A stretch of 20,480 nt of DNA from DATKCJ01 sp035513275 (GTDB lineage: Bacteria > Verrucomicrobiota > Verrucomicrobiia > Opitutales > Opitutaceae), in assembly GCA_035513275.1 (NCBI GenBank), contig DATKCJ010000113.1:1-20480 (forward strand). The letters are read 5' to 3'. The translations under genes were made by a program, and so were the position numbers. Below the pieces are notes generated by a model, which was not told where the DNA came from, made no database searches, and saw nothing but the letters and a program-made list of their open reading frames with translations. Shown piece after piece: positions 7,784 to 15,256 of this stretch (positions are counted from its first letter, which is position 1; every line of letters begins with the position of its first letter).

Positions 7784-8587
7784 CTAGGAACTCGCACTCG
7801 CATACCGCCGCAGCCCGCGGTTGAACACGAAGACCGCGATGCAGAACCACCCGACCGCCGCCGCTGCGAGCCACGCGAACAGCCCCGGCGAAAGTCCATC
7901 GATGAGCGTGCGCGCAGGGACGTTCGACACGATCACCGCCGGCAGCGCCCAGACGAAGAGCGCGTTTAACAAGACGCTCTTGAAGGCGCTCCTCGGCAAT
8001 CGCGAGAACTCGAAGATCGTGAAGTAGCTCCCCTCGATGCCTTCGGTCTTGATGATCCAGAACGTCGCCGACGCCACGAGCAGGAAGATCGAGTAGTGGA
8101 TCATGAGTCCGCAACCGAGCATGAGGACGTAAGCGACTACATCGATCGCCTCGGGCCTAAGCCCGAGTTTGTAGATGGCCCAGACGACAACAGCACCGGC
8201 GACGAACGTATTTGCGAGTCCGTCGGGATCGAGCTTGCGCGTCGACACCATGAAGAGCGGGTTGCCGGGTTGCGCGAGGAAGAAGTCGAAATAGCCGGTG
8301 CGCACGTTGCGTCCGATCTCGAAGAGGTTCGTCCAGAAGAAGCCCATCAGCAGCCGCTGGATCAACATCGCCGTGCCGACGAGGAGGATCATCTCGTATT
8401 TCGACCAGCCAGCCACCTGCTCGGTGTGCAGGTAGATGACCTCGACGAGCAGGATGTTGACGCCCATCCATGCCAGTTCGACCGAGGCCCACAGAAGCGT
8501 GTCGAAGCGGAACATCATCGTTCGCACGAGGGAGTATCGGATGCTAGCGAGCCAGATGCGGAAGTATTGTGAGAGTTTCATCGTCAT
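7784..8587 (-). CDS. ABC-2 type transporter permease, second of a pair
   Basis: A 267-residue membrane protein beginning MTMKLSQYFRIW at ATG 8587. The ATG overlaps the TGA of the preceding permease as ATGA, which fixes the start. About six hydrophobic helices alternate with short loops: LLWASVELAWMGVNILLVEV, then MILLVGTAMLIQRLLMGFF, the segment near FVAGAVVVWAIYKLG, VLMLGCGLMIHYSIFLLVAS, a middle segment around NALFVWALPAVIVS, and LFAWLAAAAVGWFCIAVFVF. The cytoplasmic loop GYFDFFLAQPGNPLFMVSTR matches the ABC-2 permease family of the PF06182 type. It should form a heterodimer with its upstream neighbour. The substrate cannot be told. No ATP-binding subunit lies next to it. Confidence 0.88.
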   Translation of the reverse strand: MTMKLSQYFRIWLASIRYSLVRTMMFRFDTLLWASVELAWMGVNILLVEVIYLHTEQVAGWSKYEMILLVGTAMLIQRLLMGFFWTNLFEIGRNVRTGYFDFFLAQPGNPLFMVSTRKLDPDGLANTFVAGAVVVWAIYKLGLRPEAIDVVAYVLMLGCGLMIHYSIFLLVASATFWIIKTEGIEGSYFTIFEFSRLPRSAFKSVLLNALFVWALPAVIVSNVPARTLIDGLSPGLFAWLAAAAVGWFCIAVFVFNRGLRRYASASS

Positions 8588-9393
8588 CCACCCACCGCGG
8601 TGTGCTTGTGGAGTCCGCGAGACCAGAGAAAGCGCGCGAGCATCAGGAACAGGACAACCCAGCACGCCTCGATGCCGAGCCCGGTGACAGCGTCGGCATA
8701 GTCGATGCGCCCAGTCAGGACGGCGGCGGGAAAATACATCTGGTAGGCGAATGGCAGCACCTGCGCCACGGCGAACACCGGCGCCGGAAGGAGGTCGAGC
8801 GGGAAGACCTGCCCGCCGAGAATCGTCTCGATCGCGTAGGAGAGGATGATGAACCCGTGAATCTCGAGAAACCAGAACGACAGCATGCCGAAGCAAAAAG
8901 CGAATGTGAACTGCAGCACTGCCGAGAGCGCCAGCGCCGGAATGCCGAGCCAGATCCGCCATGTCTCGCTTGGCAGCACGAGCTGGTCGCCGATCACAGG
9001 GTAGGCGAGTGCGAGTGGGATCAGCACGATCACGCCCGACACGCAGCGCGCCGCGAAGAACTGGCTGATCCGGTAGATGTAGTAGTTGATCGGCTTGAGC
9101 AGGAACTGGTTGATCATCCCGTTCCGGATTTCTTCACTGATCTGGTAGTCCTCGTTGAACGCGCCGATCATGAACTGCAGCGCGAGCAGGACGACGAAGT
9201 AGGTCATCGTTTCGCGCACGTCGAACCCGCCGATCGTATCCTGCCCGAGAAAGATCGCGCCCCAGAGCACGAACACGACAGTGAGGTGCACGAGCGAAAA
9301 CATGCCGCGCAGGATGAAGTTCCAATGGTAGACGAGCCCGCTCTGGATCCCGAGCAGGTAAACGAACGCGTATTTCCTCATCACAGCCAGCAT
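8584..9393 (-). CDS. ABC-2 type transporter permease, first of a pair
   Basis: A 269-residue membrane protein from ATG 9393 (MLAVMRKYAF); the internal ATG at 9381 (MRKYAF) is equally plausible. It has about six transmembrane segments, among them MFSLVHLTVVFVLWGAIFLG, TYFVVLLALQFMIGAF, GVIVLIPLALAYPVI and IPALALSAVLQFTFAFCFG. The loop EEIRNGMINQFLLKPINYYI is typical of PF06182-type ABC-2 permeases. It should pair with the next gene to form the membrane half of an exporter-like complex. The ATPase usually precedes such pairs, but here the upstream gene is nadB beyond a 211-base repeat-bearing gap. The ATPase must be encoded elsewhere or has been lost. Confidence 0.88.
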   Translation of the reverse strand: MLAVMRKYAFVYLLGIQSGLVYHWNFILRGMFSLVHLTVVFVLWGAIFLGQDTIGGFDVRETMTYFVVLLALQFMIGAFNEDYQISEEIRNGMINQFLLKPINYYIYRISQFFAARCVSGVIVLIPLALAYPVIGDQLVLPSETWRIWLGIPALALSAVLQFTFAFCFGMLSFWFLEIHGFIILSYAIETILGGQVFPLDLLPAPVFAVAQVLPFAYQMYFPAAVLTGRIDYADAVTGLGIEACWVVLFLMLARFLWSRGLHKHTAVGG

Positions 9394-9474
9394 CGGGCCA
9401 CTTGAACCATGGGGCGTGCGAGGCTCAATGGGGAAATTGAAGGGAGGGTAGACATCGGGCGAATCCGGTCTGAG

Positions 9475-9547
9475 GTAGCGCGCCCCTCTCCGAGGGGCGC
9501 GAAGGCATGATGTGAGGCGACGCTCTTCTCGGAGAGAGGAGCGCTAC
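9475..9547. repeat. REPIN-like palindromic element between nadB and the permeases
   Basis: GTAG (9475-9478) is followed by a 10-bp hairpin, CGCGCCCCTC and GAGGGGCGCG around a three-base loop (9479-9501). After a spacer comes a second 10-bp hairpin with one wobble pair (9521-9543), then CTAC (9544-9547). The outer arms GAGGTAGCGC (9472-9481) and GCGCTACCTC (9541-9550) are perfect inverted repeats. It occupies most of the nadB-permease gap and could terminate the NAD transcript. Confidence 0.85.
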
Positions 9548-9575
9548 CTCGGATCTCCAAATCTTCAACTTGCCG

Positions 9576-9600
9576 ACGCGGGTCAATAGACCCGCGCTAC
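9576..9600. repeat. Single REP-like hairpin with CTAC foot, just downstream of nadB
   Basis: The hairpin GCGGGTC-AATA-GACCCGC (9578-9595) is followed by CTAC (9597-9600), five bases before the nadB stop codon region. It looks like one half of the two-hairpin elements. Its position right after nadB on the - strand also suits a terminator, though no clear U-tract follows. Confidence 0.7.
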
Positions 9601-9604
9601 GCCT

Positions 9605-11161
9605 TCAACCCTCCCTCTCCACGTAATGGCACCCCTTGCTCACAGGATTGAGCGACGCCGCATGCACGACCAGCAGTGCAGTCTGCACCGCGTTGCGCAG
9701 CTCGACCAGTTCGCGCGTGAGCCTGCAGCCGCGGTAGAAGGTCTGAATCTCCTCGCGCAGTTCGATGAGGATCCGGCGCGCGCGGCTGAGTCGCTCCGCC
9801 GAGCGGACGACACCCGCATAGTTCCACATCGTGTGCTGGATCTGCAGCATGTCCTGCCGCACAAGCACGGGGTCGGCCTCGCGTGTGGGACTCTTCCACG
9901 CCTGCGGGGTCGGCCGGCGCTTTGCAGCCGCCGCGAGGTCCACGGCATCCGCAGCCGCGGTCGCGCGCGCGCCGGTGAGGCACTCGAGCAGCGAAGTGCT
10001 CGCGAGCCGGTTTGCTCCATGAAGGCCCGTGCCGGCGGTTTCGCCAATCGCGTTCAAATCGCGGATGTTCGTGCGTCCGTCGAGATCGGTGTGCACGCCG
10101 CCGCAGGAGTAGTGCGCGGCCGGCACAATCGGAATCGACTCGCGAGCGATGTCCACGCCGTGCTCGAGGCAACGCGCGTAGACGCCCGGAAAGCGCTCCT
10201 TCGCGAATCCCGGCTTCATCGCCGACAGGTCGAGGAACGCGCAAGGCTCGCCGGTCGCGGCAAGTTCGTTGCGGATCGCGCGCGCGACCACATCGCGTGG
10301 TGCGAGCGAACCGCGCGGGTGAATCGGATCGACGAAGCGCTCGCCCTTCGCGTTCACGATCACACCGCCTTCTCCGCGGAGCGCCTCGGTTACGAGGAAG
10401 CGCGGTGCGTTCTTCTTTGCGAACACCGTGGGATGGAACTGCACGTATTCGAGGTCGATCAGGCGGGCGCCAACACGATACGCCATAGCCATACCCTGGC
10501 CGACGGTGCCGGACTGGTTCGTAGTGTGCAGGAAGATCTGACCCAGCCCGCCTGTCGCGAGCACAGTTTTGCGCGCGATTATCGCGAGCACTTCACCGGT
10601 CGAGGTGTCGAGCACGTATGCGCCGAAGCACGTGAGCGGCTCGTAGCGATCGGCCGGCTCGGACGAGTGGTGCGAAAGCGTGAGCAGGTCCACCGCCATC
10701 CAATTCTCGTGGCGAGTAACGCCCTTCGCGGTTGCGACTCCCTTGGCGACCGCAGTCGTGATTGCACGGCCGGTCGCATCCTTTGAGAAGATGATTCGTT
10801 TCTCGCTATGGCCGCCTTCGCGCGTCTTCACGAGTTCACCGGAGGCGTCGCGGTCGAACGGCACGTGAAACTCTTCCAGCAGCAGCTCACGAACTGCGCG
10901 CGGACCTTCGTTCACGAGCTGTGCGATCGCCGCGGGATTTGAAGTGCCGTCGCTCGCGGCGAGGATGTCACTCGCGAGAAGCTCGGGGTGCGTATCGTCG
11001 TCGTAGATGATACCGCCCTGGGCTTGACTGCTGTTCGCCGCATCCGGTCCGCCGAGCGAGAGCAACTCGACCCGGAGACCGGCGCGTGCGGCATGAAGCG
11101 CATACGCCGACCCCGCGAGTCCCGCGCCAATCACGAGGCAGTCGGTGTGGAGGATTTGCAT
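9605..11161 (-). CDS. nadB: L-aspartate oxidase (NAD biosynthesis)
   Basis: 518 residues, normal for NadB, from ATG 11161. It oxidises L-aspartate to iminoaspartate, the substrate that NadA condenses with dihydroxyacetone phosphate. The N-terminal FAD-binding motif is VIGAGLAGSAYALHAARAG, with GAGLAG at residues 12-17. It is followed by NSSQAQGGI, a motif of the family; the active-site region LEYVQFHPTVF; a capping domain; and the C-terminal flavin-binding stretch ETAGTGLHGANRLASTSLLE. A helical C-terminal domain completes it. The related fumarate reductase flavoprotein is excluded by length, the NadB-type HGANRLAS segment and the nadC and nadA neighbours. It lies 138 bases after nadC, separated by a palindromic repeat that could reduce its expression relative to nadA and nadC. 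Confidence 0.96.
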   Translation of the reverse strand: MQILHTDCLVIGAGLAGSAYALHAARAGLRVELLSLGGPDAANSSQAQGGIIYDDDTHPELLASDILAASDGTSNPAAIAQLVNEGPRAVRELLLEEFHVPFDRDASGELVKTREGGHSEKRIIFSKDATGRAITTAVAKGVATAKGVTRHENWMAVDLLTLSHHSSEPADRYEPLTCFGAYVLDTSTGEVLAIIARKTVLATGGLGQIFLHTTNQSGTVGQGMAMAYRVGARLIDLEYVQFHPTVFAKKNAPRFLVTEALRGEGGVIVNAKGERFVDPIHPRGSLAPRDVVARAIRNELAATGEPCAFLDLSAMKPGFAKERFPGVYARCLEHGVDIARESIPIVPAAHYSCGGVHTDLDGRTNIRDLNAIGETAGTGLHGANRLASTSLLECLTGARATAAADAVDLAAAAKRRPTPQAWKSPTREADPVLVRQDMLQIQHTMWNYAGVVRSAERLSRARRILIELREEIQTFYRGCRLTRELVELRNAVQTALLVVHAASLNPVSKGCHYVEREG

Positions 11162-11186
11162 GGAGGAAATGAGACGCCTCTGGGAA

Positions 11187-11264
11187 ATTGTAGGAGCGGC
11201 TTTATGCCGCGACCAAAGTGCGAACGATTGCAGGAGGGTCGCCGCGTAAAGCCGCTCCTACAAT
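11187..11264. repeat. REPIN-like element with perfect 18-bp inverted ends between nadC and nadB
   Basis: Arms 11187-11204 (ATTGTAGGAGCGGCTTTA) and 11247-11264 are perfect reverse complements over 18 bp. They contain GTAG (11190-11193) and CTAC (11258-11261). The left half folds GCGGC-TTTAT-GCCGC; the right half is a diverged copy. It lies inside the NAD operon and would form a strong hairpin in the transcript. Confidence 0.87.
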
Positions 11265-11299
11265 CGAGCCAAGCATCGCAGAATCGGAACGCTTCTCGC

Positions 11300-12127
11300 T
11301 CATTTCACCGTCAGGCTGAAATCTGCCGCGGGGGCGGAGTGGGTGAGCGCGCCGATGCTGATCACATCGACGCCGGGAAGCGCGTAGTCGCGGATCGTTT
11401 CGAGTCGCACACCGCCCGACACCTCGACAAGTGCGTGGCCGGCGATGATTGCGACGGCACGCTTCACCTGCTCGGGCGACATGTTGTCGAGCAGGATCGC
11501 CCCGGCACTGGCGGCAAGCGCCGCGCGGACCTCCGACATCGTCTTCGCCTCGACCTCGATGATCGCGAGGTGCGGCGCCTCGCGGCGCGCGAGCGCGACC
11601 GCCTTGCGAATCGAGCCCGCGGCGAGGATGTGATTGTCGTTCAGCATCACGTGCTCGCTGAGCGACGAGCGGTGATTGAAGCAACCGCCGGCGCGGACCG
11701 CGGCCTTTTCAAGCGCTCGAAAACCCGGTGTGGTTTTGCGCGTGTCGACCACGCGCACGCTCGTGCCCTCCACCGCGTCGGCGAAACGGCGCGAGAGTGT
11801 GGCGACGCCTGAGAGCCGTTGGAGGAAATTCAGCGCGGTGCGCTCCGCGGTGAGAATTGAGGCTGTCGGACCTGCGACGCGCAGCGCGATGCCGCCTCGG
11901 CGCAGCCGCGCGCCGTCTTTCGCGATCGCAGTGACTTTGATTCGCGAGTCGACCCGCGTGAACACTTGCGCAGCGATGTCTGCGCCGCATACGACGAGAT
12001 CGTGACCCGCCTCGATCACGGCGCGCGAGCGGTGGCTGTCGGGAAAGATGGCGCGACTCGTCAGGTCGCCCAAGCCGGCGTCCTCCTCGAGCGCGAGGTC
12101 GATCAGTTGTTCAGTCCGCGGGTGCAA
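11300..12127 (-). CDS. nadC: Nicotinate-nucleotide pyrophosphorylase (quinolinate phosphoribosyltransferase)
   Basis: 275 residues. It converts quinolinate and phosphoribosyl pyrophosphate to nicotinate mononucleotide, CO2 and pyrophosphate. Family motifs in order: LALEEDAGLGDLTSRAIFP, ALNFLQRLSGVATLSRRFAD, VVDTRKTTPGFRALEKAAV, GGCFNHRSSLSEHVMLNDNH, VEAKTMSEVRAAL, AILLDNMSPEQVK, and VEVSGGVRLETIRDYALPGV ending in ISIGALTHSAP. The likely start is TTG at 12127: no ATG or GTG sits in frame near the N-terminus, the family N-terminal motif begins only a few residues later, and AAAGGA lies nine bases upstream. The gene overlaps the end of nadA by 17 bases, so the two are translated together. Confidence 0.95.
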   Translation of the reverse strand: MHPRTEQLIDLALEEDAGLGDLTSRAIFPDSHRSRAVIEAGHDLVVCGADIAAQVFTRVDSRIKVTAIAKDGARLRRGGIALRVAGPTASILTAERTALNFLQRLSGVATLSRRFADAVEGTSVRVVDTRKTTPGFRALEKAAVRAGGCFNHRSSLSEHVMLNDNHILAAGSIRKAVALARREAPHLAIIEVEAKTMSEVRAALAASAGAILLDNMSPEQVKRAVAIIAGHALVEVSGGVRLETIRDYALPGVDVISIGALTHSAPAADFSLTVK

Positions 12128-13154
12128 GTTCGAACATCCTTTCGATACAGCGCGCGGCGCGCAGGCGCAGGTCTTCGTTGAGGGTGATGATCTGGTCCGG
12201 CCGCGGCGAGACGAGGGCGTCGCGGATCTTTTCCAGCCCGTTGAGCTTCATGTAGGGGCAGAGCCGGCAGCCGCCGATGAAGTGCTTCTCCGCGTTCTCC
12301 ATCTCGAGTCGGCTGACCAGTCCGCACTCGGTGAGCATGAGAAAGTAGGGCGCGTCGGTCGTGCGGACGTATTTCATCATCGCACCCGTGCTGCCGACGA
12401 AGTCCGCCGCCGATGCAACGTCCTCAGGGCATTCCGGGTGCGCGACGATCTTAAGCCCGGGAAACTGCGCGCGAGCCTCTGCAACCTGATCCGCAGTGAA
12501 CTGGTCGTGCACCATGCACGTGCCGTCGGACGAAATAATCTCCTTCGCGATTCCGCGCTTCGCGAGGTCAACGCGGACGTTCTGCGCCATAAGCCGGTCG
12601 GGCACAAAGAGGATCCGATGCGCGTCGAGCTTGGCGATGATGTCGACCACGTTGCCCGACGTGACGCACACGTCGGACTCCGCCTTCACCTCGGCGGTGC
12701 TGTTGATGTAACAAACGACGGGTGCCCCTGGATGGAGCGCCTTGAGCCGCCTCACGTCCTCGCCGGTGATGGAGTCCGCGAGGGAGCAACCCGACCCGCG
12801 GTCGGGCACGAGGACCTGCGCCGACGGACAGAGAATCTTCGCGGTCTCGGCCATGAACACGACGCCGGCAAAGACGATCACGTCGGCCTTCGACTTCTTT
12901 GCCTGGACGCTGAGGTAGTAGGAGTCGCCCTTGAAGTCGCCGACGCCGTGGATGATCTCCGGGTCGACGTAGGAATGGGCGAGGATGACGGCGTTCTTCT
13001 CGCGCTTAAGCCGGTTGATCTCGAGCGTGAGCGGCGCGATCGCGAGGCACGATTCGTAGTTCCACTTTCGGCCGCGCGGGTCGCAGTCGACGTGCATGAG
13101 CGAACGGAGCAGCCGCTCGGCTTCTCTTTCGACATCTGAATCGGTGGTGATCAT
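12111..13154 (-). CDS. nadA: Quinolinate synthase A
   Basis: 347 residues from ATG 13154. It condenses iminoaspartate with dihydroxyacetone phosphate to quinolinate, using an oxygen-sensitive [4Fe-4S] cluster. Visible motifs: AVILAHSYVDPEIIHGVGDF, SYYLSVQAKKSKADVIVFAG, FMAETAKILCPSAQVLVPD, GSGCSLADSIT, YINSTAEVKAESDVCVTSGN, IVAHPECPEDV and GGCRLCPYMKLN. Likely cluster cysteines are C109, C242 and one of C296 or C299; the paired C-x-x-C at the end is typical of the longer NadA type. It is the first gene of a nadA-nadC-nadB block. Upstream lies a nested palindromic element and no recognisable NAD-responsive operator. Confidence 0.97.
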   Translation of the reverse strand: MITTDSDVEREAERLLRSLMHVDCDPRGRKWNYESCLAIAPLTLEINRLKREKNAVILAHSYVDPEIIHGVGDFKGDSYYLSVQAKKSKADVIVFAGVVFMAETAKILCPSAQVLVPDRGSGCSLADSITGEDVRRLKALHPGAPVVCYINSTAEVKAESDVCVTSGNVVDIIAKLDAHRILFVPDRLMAQNVRVDLAKRGIAKEIISSDGTCMVHDQFTADQVAEARAQFPGLKIVAHPECPEDVASAADFVGSTGAMMKYVRTTDAPYFLMLTECGLVSRLEMENAEKHFIGGCRLCPYMKLNGLEKIRDALVSPRPDQIITLNEDLRLRAARCIERMFELAPAD

Positions 13155-13226
13155 CGCGAGTGGGACAGGTTAGCCGGGGGCGGGAGTGGTGCAAATGTTG
13201 CGGTTGCCGGACTGTCGGGAATTTTT

Positions 13227-13314
13227 GTAGGAGCCCGCTTGCGGGCGATTTTGTCCCGCTCCTCACGGAGCGGGCTACATAGGACAAGACCATCGCCCGC
13301 AAGCGAGCTCCTAC
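13227..13314. repeat. Nested REPIN-like element upstream of nadA
   Basis: Arms 13227-13249 (starting GTAGGAGCCCGCTTGCGGGC) and 13292-13314 (ending CTCCTAC) are inverted repeats of 23 bp with one mismatch. Between them is a hairpin CCCGCTCC-TCAC-GGAGCGGG (13255-13274) followed by its own CTAC (13275-13278), plus short arms TTGTCC and GGACAA. The inner hairpin shares GTCCCGC, TCACG and GCGGGCTACAT with the right half of the element inside imuB (16681-16708). It fills much of the 213-base gap between nadA and parA, and could terminate the parA transcript. Confidence 0.85.
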
Positions 13315-13367
13315 GTTGGAGACCAGCATCGGCGCAAGCGATTCGCCGTGGATCATCTGCACCTCGC

Positions 13368-14147
13368 TCACGCCAGGTTGAACCGCTTCACGAGTTCCTT
13401 GGAGAGATTGCGGTAGGCGGAGGCGCCGGGGCTGTGCGGGTCGTAGTCGAAGATCGTTTTGCCGAAGCTTGGTGCCTCGCTGAGCCGGACCGTGCGCGGG
13501 ATGACGGTTTCAAAAATCTTGTCGGGCAGGTGCTTCCTGACCTCGTCGACGACCTGGCGCGAGAGGTTGGTGCGGATGTCGAACATCGTCATCACCACGC
13601 CGCCGATCTGGAGGGCGTTGTTCACGTTGGCCTGTTTCAGCCGCTCGACGACGCGAAGGATCTGACCCAGGCCCTCGAGCGCGAGGTATTCGCACTGCAG
13701 CGCGATGAGCAGGTAGTCGGCCGCGGCGAGGCTGTTCATCGACAGCATCCCGAGTGCGGGCGGGCAATCGATGATGATCACCTTGAAGCGGTCCGAATCG
13801 CGCAACGGCTGCAACACATCACGGAGGCGCACGAGGTAGTTCTGGGTCTGCGCGAGTTCCATTTCGGCGGCAGCGAGGTCCATCTCGGACGGAAGGACCC
13901 AGAGATTCTTGATGGATGTCTCGACGATCATGTCCGCCGCGAGTCCCTCGCCGTGGAGCGGTCCATAAATGCTCCGGCCGTCCTGCCGCTCGACGCCGAG
14001 ACCGCTGGTGGCGTTGCCCTGCGGATCCAGGTCGATCACGAGCGTCGGCAACCCGCTGGCTGCAAGCGCGGCGGCGAGGTTGATCGCGGTCGTGGTCTTG
14101 CCGACACCGCCTTTCTGGTTGGCGATGGTGAACGTCGTGGCGGGCAT
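13368..14147 (-). CDS. parA: ParA/Soj-family chromosome partitioning ATPase
   Basis: 259 residues from ATG 14147, the length of chromosomal Soj-type ParA without an N-terminal DNA-binding extension. The deviant Walker A motif is QKGGVGKTTTAINLAAALAA, with the signature lysine at 12 and the P-loop lysine at 17. LVIDLDPQGNATSGLG (Walker A' region) and VIIIDCPPALGMLSMNSLAA (Walker B region) follow, then GVVMTMFDIRTNLSRQVVDE and the C-terminal VIPRTVRLSEAPSFGKTIFD. It dimerises on ATP, binds DNA nonspecifically and moves ParB-parS complexes. No parB lies downstream; nadA follows instead. It diverges from lexA. MinD is excluded by the SEAPSFGK ending. Confidence 0.93.
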   Translation of the reverse strand: MPATTFTIANQKGGVGKTTTAINLAAALAASGLPTLVIDLDPQGNATSGLGVERQDGRSIYGPLHGEGLAADMIVETSIKNLWVLPSEMDLAAAEMELAQTQNYLVRLRDVLQPLRDSDRFKVIIIDCPPALGMLSMNSLAAADYLLIALQCEYLALEGLGQILRVVERLKQANVNNALQIGGVVMTMFDIRTNLSRQVVDEVRKHLPDKIFETVIPRTVRLSEAPSFGKTIFDYDPHSPGASAYRNLSKELVKRFNLA

Positions 14148-14216
14148 GTTCCGCCATCGTGCCGACGCCCGGGGGTGAGTCTAGTCCGGAGTTGGCGAGG
14201 GGATCATGCTTCGGTT

Positions 14217-14318
14217 GTGGGTCGGGCTTTATGCCCGACTCTGGTGATCGCGCAGTTGCGAACTGTCGGGCGTTCCTCCTCCGCCGAGGCTACGGCGGAC
14301 AAGAAAGCCCCGACCCAC
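14217..14318. repeat. Palindromic repeat in the parA-lexA divergent region
   Basis: Outer arms GTGGGTCGGGCTTT (14217-14230) and the near reverse complement at 14304-14318, which has one extra C. Inside are a hairpin GTCGGGC-TTTAT-GCCCGAC (14221-14239) and a second hairpin, TCCGCCG and CGGCGGA (14280-14299). It lacks the GTAG/CTAC feet of the other elements and so looks like a separate family. The remaining divergent region (14148-14216, 14319-14363) shows no convincing promoter for parA. Confidence 0.75.
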
Positions 14319-14363
14319 ACCAGAACCCAAAAATCCATTCTCCGCTTGCCTCCGGCCAGATAG

Positions 14364-14377
14364 TGTTCAAATAAACA
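14364..14377 (+). promoter_or_regulatory. Probable LexA operator overlapping the lexA translation start region
   Basis: TGTTC-AAAT-AAACA sits three bases before the lexA ATG at 14381 and extends to a perfect GTGTT/AACAC palindrome. It differs by one base from TGTTC-N4-GAACA, the motif I recall as reported for verrucomicrobial LexA. It covers the place where a Shine-Dalgarno would be, and none is seen, so the lexA message may be leaderless. Binding here would give autorepression. Confidence 0.75.
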
Positions 14378-14380
14378 CCT

Positions 14381-15010
14381 ATGCCCGGAGACACACTCAC
14401 GCGCCGCCAGCGTCAGATCCTCGACTTTGTGGAGCGCCAGCACCGGCAGACCGGCGTCGCGCCTTCGACCTACGAGATCCAGGAGCACTTCGGCTTCGCC
14501 AGCCAGACTGCCGCGGTGAACCACCTGCGCGCCCTCGAGCGCAAGGGCGCCATCGCCCGGCTCGCCGGCAAGGCCCGCGGCATCCTTTTGCCCGGGGCTG
14601 CTGCGCGCGGCGCGCTAGCCACGGTGCCGGTGTTCGGCCGCATCCCCGCGGGTCACGCAGTGGATGTGGAGCACTCTGCTGGCCAGCAGAGCGACGAACG
14701 TCTCGGCGTCGACCTCGCTGCGCTGGGCCTGCGCTCCGGCGCGCGCACCTTCGCGCTGCGCGTGCAGGGCGATTCGATGACCGGCGCCGCGATCGTCGAT
14801 GGCGACCTGGTGATCCTCGAAGTCCGCGAGCCGGCCGACGGCGACATCGTGGCCGCGCTGATCGACGGCGAGAGCACGCTGAAGCGCTACGTCGTCAACC
14901 GCGGCAAACCCTACCTCAAGGCGGAGAACCCCGCCTATCCCGACCTGTTGCCCGCGCGCGAACTGGTCATCCAGGGAGTGATGGTCGGCCTCGTCCGCCG
15001 CGGCGCGTGA
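14381..15010 (+). CDS. lexA: LexA repressor (SOS regulator, S24 self-cleaving)
   Basis: 209 residues. The N-terminal winged helix (about 1-70) shows LTRRQRQILDFVE, APSTYEIQEHFGFASQTAAV and NHLRALERKGAI. The C-terminal peptidase-like domain keeps all the parts needed for self-cleavage: the Ala90-Gly91 bond in GRIPAGHAV, nucleophile Ser132 in RVQGDSM, and Lys168 in GESTLKRYVV. RecA filaments should stimulate cleavage after DNA damage and release the SOS genes. The ATG at 14381 gives the usual short lead before LTRRQ. An operator-like palindrome directly precedes it. It is followed, on the same strand, by imuA-imuB-dnaE2 after a 448-base repeat-rich gap. Confidence 0.96.
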   Translation: MPGDTLTRRQRQILDFVERQHRQTGVAPSTYEIQEHFGFASQTAAVNHLRALERKGAIARLAGKARGILLPGAAARGALATVPVFGRIPAGHAVDVEHSAGQQSDERLGVDLAALGLRSGARTFALRVQGDSMTGAAIVDGDLVILEVREPADGDIVAALIDGESTLKRYVVNRGKPYLKAENPAYPDLLPARELVIQGVMVGLVRRGA

Positions 15011-15107
15011 AGGGTGGGAAGTTTTACAGGAGCAAACAGAGGAAACGGAGATGAAGGAGACACGAATTTCACGAATGGCCACGTATCCCGGAGCTGCATG
15101 AATTTTT

Positions 15108-15208
15108 CGACACAGAGAGCACAGAGGAGACGCGGAGTTCACAGAGGAGGAAAATTCTTCTGTGAACTCGGTTTGGACCTCCGTGCCCTCTGTGTCTCTC
15201 CGGGTGAT
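15108..15208. repeat. CACAGAG-type long palindrome in the lexA-imuA gap
   Basis: Within the 448-base gap 15011-15458, the left part carries GACACAGAGAGCACAGAGG-like sequence mirrored by CCCTCTGTGTCTCTC around 15186-15200. The inner arms GAGTTCACAG (15135-15144) and CTGTGAACTC (15160-15169) are perfect. The segment GTGAACTCGGTTTGG (15162-15176) recurs exactly at 18123-18137, upstream of dnaE2. I see no gene here and no match to the LexA motif. It could fold into a long hairpin between lexA and imuA. Confidence 0.78.
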
Positions 15209-15256
15209 CGCAGGTGAGAATGGAGAAACAACAATGCCCGCCACCAAGCCTCCAGC

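Noticed and set aside
9626..10786. A 386-codon + strand frame opposite nadB
   Set aside because: It is a codon-mirror artefact of a high-GC gene; nadB has full motif support.
12048..13139. A 363-codon + strand frame opposite nadA
   Set aside because: Same mirror artefact; nadA motifs and cysteines are complete on the other strand.
7712..13314. A CRISPR array, suggested by recurring short palindromes
   Set aside because: The copies are dispersed single elements between different genes, without regular spacers or cas genes.
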